NCBI RefSeq assembly: GCF_000972845.2
Contig: NC_040013.1
Coordinates: 9,698,061 to 9,762,060, forward strand
DNA from: Larimichthys crocea
Taxonomy: Eukaryota; Chordata; Actinopteri; Sciaenidae
Direction: 5' to 3'
Length of the DNA: 64,000 nt
Shown: piece by piece, positions 40,701-52,700 of the stretch
Layout of the letters: each line of letters opens with the position of its first letter
How positions within the stretch are numbered: the stretch's first letter is position 1
The notes under the pieces: generated by a model
Database searches by the model: none
Told to the model about the DNA's origin: nothing
What the model saw: the letters and a program-made list of their open reading frames with translations, nothing else
Position numbers and translations under genes: made by a program

Positions 40701-43700
40701 CAGTTTTCAGATTTATTTATTGACAGAGCTTCGTGTTTTGCTTTTGATTTTGTATTCGAAATCAAGATAAAAGAGCTTTTTGAAGGACTGTATTTCACTA
40801 ACACAATTCAGGCTTTTTTGGGGTGGAGACATATTCTCCCAAACTCAATTTAGACTGCTTGTATTGTTGGATTGTGCCAAGAGTTAACCTTGTTCTCTGG
40901 CTGCTTTAAAGTAGCCAGTGAGGGTCAGCAAGAGCGGGAAACAAGCAGGATTAGAAGGTACTGGGGTGAATTGGAAAGGATGAAGGGATGAGTGGGACAA
41001 GCCTCGCTTCGGTCTGCTGGAAGATTACTGCCAGGGATTAAATTAAACTATTTCACTAGTTGAAATACACGAAATACAATTGGAGGAGGAGAAAGAAAAG
41101 AGAAAGAACCCCCCCACCTAAATCCTACCAATCAGACGCTTTAGATGCACATGGTAGATTAGGTCTCTGCACTGTTTCACTGTAGATCCTGCCTCTCACT
41201 CACTTACCACCTCCTTCAGTGTCTTTTCATGCAATATATCTGCAGTGCTGTACCCACAGGTTTTATTATGGGCTCAAAAAGTGCTTCCATACAAGGAATG
41301 CAGAGACTAATATAGTGAACTTCTCTTATCACGGCTTTATCGTGCCGTTGCTTGTCAGTCCACCACCACATCCACTTAATTCCACTTGTTAGTGCAGACA
41401 GAGAGGCCCATCTAATACCATGTCAGGTCCAGCCCCTGGGGATGCATTGATTAAAGTCCTACTACGGGGTACCGTTACCATGGCAATGTTCATGCTTTCA
41501 ACTGATAGGTCATTACCGTGGCAAAATGAGCCTCTGGGGAAGATTGGAAAGAACTAGGATTGAAGATATCCTTAGAGGAAGCTGCTCAGGGACCACCATT
41601 ACCACCATTAGAGACTCACCACAGCGTAAAGCAAACATGGTGGTCTGCTGGAAGGGGCAGAGTGTGAAGTGTTGAGTTTACTGACCTGCTGTCTGTTGTT
41701 GGGCGTGTAGGGGAGCATGGTGGACACGTGAAACATCAGCTCATAGTCCTTGTAGGTGGTGTAGAGAGAGTGTGTGCCTGTGGAGTCGGCTGGAACACAG
41801 GACAGGGCAGTCAAGGTCTCAGGCCTCATTACAAAAGGCCATTGAATTAGATAAGCTGATGATGTAATTGAACAGAGATTAAAGATATGTAGACCTAGAA
41901 AACATTACAGCCCCTAAAAAAAGCAATATGAAACAAAGCGGAGCGTCTGCACTCAGTTGGATTAAAAGTGTACGGGCTTGCACTTTGTGAATATTTAGTT
42001 TGATGTGTGTTTTATCTTACTCTTGTTATCCAGCTGGGCTCTGTACTTGGTGAAGCCTTTGAGGCGCACTCTCTGCCCAAGCAGATCCAAGAACTCTTCC
42101 AGCGCTGGCCCAGCACTCTCATTGTTGTACATCTCTTCTTCTGTGCTCTGGCCTGCCTTGCAGTAAAGCACTCCCACCTTGTGCTGGAAGCTTAGCTGCA
42201 ATGAGGAACATACACAGACACTCAGTGTGTAAGTATCATTTCCTGTCGCTGATATGTATCGCACACCCCACTCATACATACAGTACATTATGCACTCAAA
42301 GTATGAGAGTGCCCACTTTCCATCACGTCACAGCTAATGTGAAGGTCTTCGTGAGTCTTCTAGGAGAGGGCTGAAATCCCCTTTTGTGAAGCCAGGCTGT
42401 GAACTCTCAGGAGCTCCGAGCAGAGCATAAATCAAGCCCAGATAATAGCTGCTACTTAAGAGCAGCTGTGGAGCAATGAGGGAGACATATCGCAGCATAG
42501 CTTTGGTCTACGGCAGAAAAATCTACAAGCTTCCAGCAATAGCATTTTAATGCTTTATAAAAAACATACCCTTAAGCAAAACTGTTGTTTGGTAAAGTCC
42601 TAACTGCAACAGCATTGATACCACCCCACTAATAATACTCTTAATTCAAAGTCACCTCGATAGAGGTAAATGTCTTGTCACAAAGAGCAGTATTTATAGA
42701 CATAAATGAGGCAGCCAAATCTCACAAGCTTCCACTTGCAAGTATTATTATTATTCATAAATTACAGGTCTGATATGAACTTGTCTGACGAAGAGACAGG
42801 AAGAAATAAAACATCCAGAGTGATTCTTCTAGCACCGTGAGAGAGAGAGAGAGAGCTCTCTCTTGCAACATGAATCTTTCATGGTCCGTAGCTCTCTGAT
42901 GCTGGCCAAAAAAAAGAAAGTGAAAGAGGGGGAAAATTTGATGAAAAAATAGCCTTGTGCCTTTGCCACCTGTTGCCCAATATTCACAGCTGAGGACAGG
43001 GTGATCTTGACCCGGGGGTAAATGTGTCAGTGCGGCAAGACGAAAAGGTTTCTTGGCCCGAGAGAGCCGACAAATGATCTATATGCTGAAACAAACTGCA
43101 ATTGTCTTTTTGCTCCCGCTCGTTCCCGGTCTGCTCTTGACACTGTTGCCATGATGACTTCCTCTATCAACCAGTCTCTGCTCTGCACTAAAGCCTCTAC
43201 GATGGAGGAAAGCTATTATACCATCAAGCCCAGTGGAAGTGGCATGATGTGCAATGCAATGATGTGGTCTTCTATTTTTTATCCTGCATTATATGGGCTC
43301 ACTTAACCTCCTGCTCCTCTTAACAGATTGGCCGGTGGCAAGGACAATCACGTTGCCCTTTGGTGCGAAATTGCCGCTGCCTGGAAAGTGCAACCGTATG
43401 AGGGCATATAACATATATACAGATGAATACCGCTCCTGGGGTCAACTTCATTGCGTAACCGCCTTTGATGTGTCTTTTGATGGATGAAGGTAAGAGATAA
43501 AGCTATATCCCGTTTAACTGATCAGTAATTAGCATTTCCACTTGCTGAAAATCTGAGCATACATTGCCCCACCCCTTCCCTCATCCTCTCTTCAACAACA
43601 AAAAAAAATCTTACAAAAATACAAAGGATGGAAAGATACTTGAGTGGAGAGAGAAATGAGGACAACGTTCCCTTTGGGGATCTCTGAGACACACCTGAGG

Positions 43701-43721
43701 GATATAGCAGTGTCCTAACAC

Positions 43722-43765
<44 letters not shown>

Positions 43766-46700
43766 ACTGTGACATCTGTCTGCACTGCAGTATCCCGATG
43801 CAGCAAAAAAAAAAAAAAAAATCAAAATATGGCTGCGAAAACCTGATTAAAATCATCATGCACCATTACACAGACATCTAATGCTGTTTTTGGGGCAGAA
43901 GTTCCACAGCAGCAATATCTAAAAAAGGGGAAAGTGGGATGCAGATGTGGGGGGGGGGAATGAAGGTGAAAAATTCTGGTCACTACATCATTTCACAAAG
44001 TTAATCCTCAAGTTTCAATGTCATGACAGGGGATTGATTTACATAAGGCAGAGGTGATTTTTGGCACTGCAATAACAGCCTCAGTAGGTGGTAGATTACG
44101 CTCTTGAACTTGTGGAACAAATCTCACTTAAGCCTGAATTGTACTTCAGAGTTGAGCTGTCGCTGTGGGCATCAGGAGTGATTTATGGCCCTGCAAAGGC
44201 TTTACCTGTTGACTGTTTTAAGAGTGCTGCAAAACTTGATTAGCAGAGTTGGCAATTGGGAAGCGTCATGGTTTTATCCTTTGGTCCCATGATGATACAG
44301 AGCGCTGCAGTGAATATTGTTTTCTAGGAAGTCATTTGTTCAGCATTACTTAGAGGGAAAGATTTGTTGCCTGTCTTCGACCTCTTTGATGTTATCTTTA
44401 CTGTCAACAACCAGCTTTATGTGTAGTTACATTTTCCATGCAGATCCCTGCAGGCTAGCCTTTATCTTGTTAAGATCTGCAGTTTTATTATCACAAATTG
44501 TAAAATAAAGCTTGATTTTTAACCCTGGAAACGATGCAGCTGATGAACTCTTTCAATAAAACAATCATTTTTATTTCCCAGATTTTAGTCTTTAGATGGA
44601 AACAACAGATACACATTTTTTATTTTATTAGAAAAATGTCTCATTTGTGATTTCTATCACCTAAAATCACATCTCAAAAACTGTTCCCTGCCTAATGCTT
44701 TTCCCAGTCCATCTGCGCACAGTCAGATCACGGTGATCTACAATGTGATCTAAAATACATTCACATATGCCCTGTTCTCTTCTTACATCCAGGGCCATTA
44801 CAGCCCAGTGTACAACACTGCTTTCAGGGATATTCTTTCTGCAGAGCTGATCATGAGGATTATGAAGGGTACCTTGCTCTAGGACACACTCACTCACCAG
44901 GCGTTCTTTCTGTTCACAGCAAAATGAAGCCTTTTCACACACACACACTCGAAACACAAAAACGGAGGACTAACATCTCCTTAACAGCGTGCATACAAAC
45001 AGAACTTCCTCAAATAAAGCTTTCTACATGCGGTGGAAGAAAATTATGCACTCAAACAAACAAAAACAGGCCTGGCAGACCACTCTATTTCTGAGCTGCA
45101 GCTCTTCCTGTCCAATATTAGCTTCTTCGCATAAACACATTAGAAGGGCGGTGAAAGTCCAGCTTGGCTAAAACAAAGATTTTAACCAAGGCTATTAAAC
45201 CTGGCTATTAAACATTTGCACGGCAAGCATAACATTGATGATTAAAACAGAGTGTACAAAAATACTGATGTCCAAATATAAAAACCTGGCCTCTGCTGGG
45301 TGTTTGGTTTGAGGTCTGTGAGGAGGAGCGCCAGTTGGAATAGCTTTAAGGCCCACTTAGCCTGCGCTCTCCTCTTCACAGAGTATTTTCTTAGATTACT
45401 TTATTGCTTTTCTTCCCCCTATGTGTCAGATCCGGTCTTATATCAAAGTCTGTATCTGCAGACAGTATCTCATACTGAAGGGAAGTTGTATGGCAGGTGA
45501 AAAATCAGCTTCTTGGGATCCTGCAGGAAGATCTCATATGAGCACTTACTTAAAAATGTACTTTGCAATAATTAGATACACAAAGTCTGTCATTATCTTA
45601 AGTGCATTTAACTTGCTTTAGAGAGGACACCACACTGCTCTTGTTTATGTGTGCAACACAATCTTAATATACAAGAGGGACATGGCTGACACTTTCTATT
45701 ATAAGAGCCTTTCCCCTGTCAGTTGGAAGGATGGGTTCATGCTAATGAATGTAATTACACTAATAAGCAGCCAATTCTCTGATAGTAAGATAAACAATAC
45801 AGCACTAGCTAATCCCCCCACGCTCCTTTCCAGCTTGCAGTTTTAATAGATGAGGAAATAAAGGCCTTAAGCTCACACAAAGAATCCATCTCTTGACACC
45901 TGTGAATATGGAGAGCCCATGTCACTAATAGCCATTTTATTCCAACAGAGATAATGCAAGATGACATCCACCGCCATCCAGGCAGAATACAAAATCACCT
46001 GCTCTCCGATAAGTAAGTTATCAAAAGTGAGTTACTTCAGTTTGTGCCTGAATGTCCTATCAGCAGAAAATGTGTGTCAAAGTAGTCGATGCTGGCTACA
46101 CAGAGAGCGGGATCCATATTGATTCTATTTAAGTGTGATATTGGCTGTCTTATGCCTCCACCGGGGAGCTTGTGTTCATCTATAATAAGCAGTCCACATA
46201 TAGGACAAAGGTTTGTGCTATTTGAAGTTAATCCCTCCCCTGTTTCCGTCTATAGCTCACGCAAATGTCAGAAACAGAGACAGATGTACCTTAAATAAAA
46301 AGAAAATCCATATCATAATATCAGTACAATCCATCATTCTCGAAATCCAAAACATCCTTCCTAATATGCAATATGGTGGTTTCAAAATAAAACAATAAAT
46401 GTAAAATATGTGTGGGGGAAAGTCAGAAGGTAATAAAATCCAAAAATAAACATGATACATCTCATTTTATGTGCACAAAGTGTAACAACAAGGTTATGTG
46501 AAAAACTACTTCTTGTCCACAGGCAGAGATGTCCTGGAGTCTCAAACGGTAATCTGATAGTGATAAGGCTCTAGTAAGTCACTAAATCTAGACAAATATT
46601 GGCCCTGCACCACATAAAACAACAAATTAGGAATTTTAACCACACGGTTTCCGTAGGAAGAGCAAAATAGTTGCACTATTCCTTTAAGAACAATCATTCC

Positions 46701-49700
46701 CTATCAACAAAAGTCCCTGATTAAGGCACTCAACCACAGATTACTCCAGTGCTGCTTAATCATCATCAGCAGAGGTCTGTGGTGGCACTCAAAACATTAA
46801 GGACATCTCAATGTACTCACCCCCTGCTCGTCCAGCTTGAGTAGCTGCTCCGGGACCTTAGGGGAATTAAGGGCCAGCCTCAGACACTGGATATTCAGCT
46901 CCGGGATGACGTATTCCAGCACTTCTTTCAGTGGCAGGCCACGGGCTGTGCCGTGTCTCGCAGTGGATGGAATGGCATCCTCCAGGATGGCTCCACGAAG
47001 TGTGGTCAGCTGACAGGAAAGACAGATTTTTATTGCCATGTATCTTATAAGGTCTTGGTGTCCCTTTGTACAAAGCGTTAAGTCTTTGTGTGCACTGCTT
47101 CCATTTAGGTCAGTCCGCGACTATATGCATTTGGATCTCATTGCCCGCACTTTGCTTGTATCATTACATTTTATTTCAGAGTGTTGGAAATGAAAACCAG
47201 GCTTGCATGCTAGCAGCTGTGTCATAATATCCCTTTATGTTACACCATATTATTTAGAGCAGCGGCTCCATTACAGCTCTATTGGAAAACATTAGGAACT
47301 CACATTCTAAATAATTAAGATAGGTTAACTGAACACTAGATGTTAAGTGGTATTTTACTATTAAGATCATTAATGTGCCAGTAAACATTAACCCAACAGC
47401 TTTGGAACACCCACTCTATACTCCTGTGCTGTTGGTGAACCATCACAGACACATTTATGCCCATAAACTCACTTCCATCTGCACACCCCTGTGGACATGA
47501 ATGTCATGGCAAGGCTGGCCGACAGAGAAGCTTTCTGAAAAGCAGATTACTTAACAGACTCTGAGAGGAAGGGAGAGAGAGAGTGGGGTGGAGAGAGGCA
47601 GAGAGAGCCGAGGCTAAATGATAGGAGTACATGCAAATAGACGCTCCAGTGGTTGGGGAGTTAAAACATTTTTTGCGTGCTACTTGCAGGGCTACCATGA
47701 CCCAGATACATTGTTTCATCGTGGGAGTGGTGCTTTAAACCAAGAATGGCACTGGATATCAGTGACATTTCCCTGCCTGACACATCTGTTGCACCTGAAT
47801 TATTCAGTGGATGAGACCACCCAGCATCAATCAAGAAGAGGGTTCTGTACCACCAGGGACTGCGCATCTCAGCTTGTGGATTAATCAGCTTGTGTGTACA
47901 TATGTGTGCGCATGTGTTTGTGTGAGAGAGCGAGCGAGCCAGGGCGATCACACCGACTCTGATAGACTGAACCAGTGTGTGCATGAGTGACCATCTGAGT
48001 CACCGCTGGCACCGAATCACTGGACATATTAGGGGTGCTAGGAGCAGATTTGGTATTGGGAGAGCAGCAAGAAGCCTCCTCTTGTTTTCAGGGGTAGTGG
48101 AGCATTCCTGCACTCCTGTGCTGCTTGAATGAACCGTTAGTTGTGTGACCTTAACATGTCATGCTGAGTGCAATATACGTAAAAATATCCTTTAAAAGCA
48201 TGTTCTGGCTCATAGTCAGTTCTTTAATAAAATAATAGAAATCACGCACGTTTTTCCAAGAATAATTCTACTCAGATTTAAGGCAACAAGCAGAGCGTGT
48301 ATTATATTTACCTGACTGGTTCTGAAGGTGACTCGATAGTTGAACTGCATTCCATCTTTCTCCTTCCCATCGTCAAGCCTCTCCCTGCGGACGCTCACTG
48401 CCACAGGTCCAAGATGGTCATCCACCCCGAAATAGTTCTGATGCTCTGGAGGATGAGAAAGAAAGATCAGACTTAAACACATTCAGCATCACATTAAGCG
48501 CTCCGAGCTGACATCAAACTGACTGAAGTTGTAAAAATTGTTGCGTCTAGACAGATTTTTGAGAATGAGAATCTATGATCTTGTTCATGTCTTCATCAAA
48601 TCACAGCTTTTGCCTCAACAGAATATTTATGCTATTGAGTCCATATATTTATTTATCCATGTAAAAATTCTGTGTGGGTTATGTGAGCTGTGACACCGAT
48701 TACAGAAAGAAGCCAGGGTCCAATTTTAATTCACTCAGGATTAGAACCTGGCTTGTAGGGGCAGCCCTGGGAATTAAAAAGTAAATAAATAAATATAAAT
48801 ACAGCCCAGACAAGTTTGACCTGCTCCAACCCATCGCTGACCCAAATACACATAACATCATGCTTCTCACGACAGCAAATGTAGAACTATGTGTTATTAC
48901 AGGCATATTTTTATTAAGCATGATTTAGTATTAAAATATAGAATCTTCTGCGTTTGTAATTCTGAAGCGATGGATTTATGATCCCACCACAAGTGTAACT
49001 TAATGCAGACCCTCAGAAGTATCAGAGAACATCACCAACAGGGAATTTTTGTATCTAGACTTAAACCACTACAGACAGTCTGCTCCTGCTTCTGAAGCAA
49101 ACCTCGGCTTTATATAACACACAGGATACATTTCTGCTTTTCTTTCTATGACATATTGCTTTCATTTTATAATTGACTGTGCAGGGTGGAAGAATATTTG
49201 TGGAGACATAAGCAATGTGAACTTTCCTGGCTACATCTAACCCAGGACAAGCGGTTACGTGGTATGCGCCTTAAACCCTAGGCCACCGGGATGTCCCCTC
49301 TGGCCGGGCTCAGTGGAACAGCTGCTGGTCAAAACCAAAAAAAAGACACTTAGATCATTTAGAAACGAGGATTTTAGTGGCAGGGCCTGTGAATGTGCAG
49401 CTGGTCAGTACGTCCATCGGCTGAACAATTCAATCAAGAATAATGAATGTAAATGTTTACAGGAAATGTTTCCACTTTGATCTATAATTCGTTATCTCAA
49501 ATACTGATGCTGAGATGTTCAGGACATTTCCTGTGGACATTCATAACAATCAAACAAAGTCTGCTAATGGTTCTAGTAGCCCCTCAACTCTCCAGTGTAC
49601 AAACTCTAATGGGCAGATTCTCATTAAATTTTCTTGTCAGGATGCATTTTTTTTTTTTATTTGTGGGCACTCAGTGAGTTCTCCTCTTTTGTTAGGAGGT

Positions 49701-52700
49701 TAATTTGTGCAGTAAATTATAGTTATAATATTCTAATGGGCAGATTGACATGAAATGTACAGACTCTAATAATGCTCCCATGAGGATGAACATTCTAACC
49801 TCATTTGTGGTCAGGCTGCAGGAACAGCAGAGTTGCCAATGTGTTGTTGGTTCTTTCCAGCAGTTTTGTATTGTGGAATATAATGAAAAATTTAATAGAC
49901 ACTAGGGGAGTCACTAGAGGGACTTTAGGCTTTCAGTATTGTTAGTTTTAAGCATTGTAAGAGCCAGGACTCATTTCAGTTTTAAAATAAGAAGTATTCA
50001 ATTTTAAACTCATTGAACTGCCAAAATGAGGCACTCAAAATACAGCCTACTGAATGAGAATATCATAAAGATATAGGATCTTTGTAAAACATGTACTTAT
50101 GTTTGTATAATAACTTGTCTGATAAAGCTCTGAGTGTGTTGTGTGTGTGTGTCTCTGTTTAGGACATAGACAGGAGCAGAGCTTTGCACACAATAAGCAG
50201 TGCCTTGAGCAAACACTCCCTAATCCAAGCTAAAGCCGGGGAGAAAGACCTGGATTCAGCAGACAAAAACAAGAAAAACCTCCGCAGGGACTCAAAGCGC
50301 CGACATTCGCAAAGACATTCCTGCAGAAGTTTAGACTATGCATCTGTGCCATGTGGAGCATACCATGTATAAACTGATTCTTGTCATCGAATGCATTAAC
50401 ATCGGGGCAATGCACATATCAGCATGAATAATAAATGAACTGTATGTACAAGGCACTGCGGGGTTAACCGTCTGAGGAATGCGCAGCTTGTCCGGGACGG
50501 TGGACTGGGGGGGGGGGATGCTCCGTGAGGCATAAGGTCAAATGGTGGTAGGAAGAATGCCTATGCATACGAGGCCACTGAGCATTTGAATACCGACAGT
50601 GCAGTGAAGGGGAGAGCGTTGACTGTAGGGGAACGCTTTTTGTCAACAACTATAACATGTCACTGGCAGTCATCACTTGGTGTTGACAATTTGCCAAAGG
50701 TTGAAAAATGGATGACTTTGTTTGTCATGTCAAATAATGCCTGTTACCCCCACACAGCAGAAATGCCAAAGTCTTTAAAAGGTCCTACACTTTGTGGCTC
50801 TAAAAATGTAACCAATCATATAAGGCATGGTTTACATAAGTGATTTTCAATGATGGCCTCGACCCATTACCAGTCTGTGTAGTGTTGGACACTGGCTTCC
50901 AGAAGAAACAGAATAAAGGAGACACCCTCCATCTGTCACTATAATAGATCATTCACACTACGACAGATAAACTGAGCAAATTTCTCATTGAGTGGTGACG
51001 TGGTGGTGTTATTTTATATGACATCTAATAAACTTGGGTTCAGTTTCACACTTCTCTCCTTCTGTCAATAATGTGTGCTCGATCTCTTTCGCATGCCCAC
51101 ACCGGAGAGCTTCCTGTTGCTCTCTATCTCATGACAGATGTAAAAAAACAAAAAAACATGAAGCTAATAAAGAAAGCAACTTAAAAATATGTTCTTAAAG
51201 CTGCAACAGAACTGGAAATGAATGTTGTTATTGAGGATGAAGAGTGGGAGGTGGTGTGTGAACAGGGTCATAAAATCACTATAGCCCATGTGGAAAGATT
51301 CAATTGGAAATTAAAAATGAGATACTTCAAAACCTTCATGGACTTCAAAATATGACAAAAATAATACCAATTTATGCTGGAGGAAATGTAAGCAGATCGG
51401 GGACCACACTCATATTTTTGGGATTGCCCGATGTTGACTCCATTTTGGCAAGGGATCCAAGCAGAAATCCGGAGCATTCTGAAAATTACATTACCGCTGA
51501 ACCCATTACATTATATACTGGGTTTGAATCCGGGGGGGGGATATAGGAAGAGAAAGGCCCAACTATTACAGATTCTCCTACTAGTGGCGAGGAAAATGAT
51601 AACCCTGTGTTGGCTTAAAACCTCTACCTCCACTCTTCAACAATGGCGAGAGGACTAAAGAATGTGTATTTGTGGAAAAGATAACTGCCAAACTTCATGT
51701 ACAAAAGGATTTGTTTTTGGTTTGTGGGCCCCTGTCATTTCCCATTTTGGATGGCCCGACAGTAATTTTGGTAACGGCTGGTCGTAAGAAGCTATTTCGG
51801 TGTTGTGTTTTTTTTTGTTTTGTTTTTTGTGTTGTGGGTCTCCTGGGGAGGGTACTTTCTCCCCCTTATTCTGGGATTAGTTTGGGTGGGGGTCCATCTG
51901 GTAGTTTGTCTTGTTTGGGACTGTAGGTATGCTGAGACACTAATTGTCCTGGTTGTTGTGTTCTGTTTTGTTCTTAGTGTAATGTTTTGTGTTGTTCTTT
52001 ATATGCATAATTAAAAAAAAAAAAAAAAGCTGCAACAGATCTTGTAAGGTCGACTCAAACTGGTCTAACCCTCACCCCCACCCACACTACTGCTCTGCGA
52101 GACCACTCGTAACCATTACCTGTGTGTACCAAGGCTTAGGCAGTGGGTGTGGATGAAACACTTTGTCCATTAGCGTAGCCTGGGGAGAAACACTCCTGGT
52201 GCTGAGGGAGGGAGGGCTTTAGGCAATCAATAGGATCAATGTTCAGCCCAGGTTGATAAAAGCCTGACCTAAAGTGGTGACACACACGTCATGTTTGTGT
52301 GAGTGTGTGTGTGGATATGTGCCTGTTTTCATGTGTGCGGTGAAGCAGAGGTGACAACAGACTTGTCTCTCCAAAGAAACACCTCATGAAAGAAGGGCAA
52401 AGGCTGCATGCACATATGGAGAAATAGGCATCTTCTGTAAAATGTCAAAACAAAAGTGACAGCGGCACGAGACATTAGGCCCTGTGTTACCACGGAAAGA
52501 GAGAGATCGAATAGATAGACCACTTTAGGGATGAGTTGTGAGCGAAGCAATTTCACGTTAATGATTATCAGAGTGAGGTGAGTGGTACGTTCAAACATAC
52601 TGTAAGTAGAGCAGATCCATAATGGTCTCATTAACCTTGACTGGAGATACTGAGTCTTAACTGAGGAATATTTTAATACAGAGTATCTTTTTGAAGAGGG

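Noticed and set aside
43723..43764. Regular repeat considered as an array such as CRISPR
   Set aside because: Simple AC dinucleotide repeat in vertebrate DNA, with no spacer structure.
49205..49300. Possible tRNA gene
   Set aside because: Only A and B box-like stretches remain without a full cloverleaf; better explained as a SINE head.
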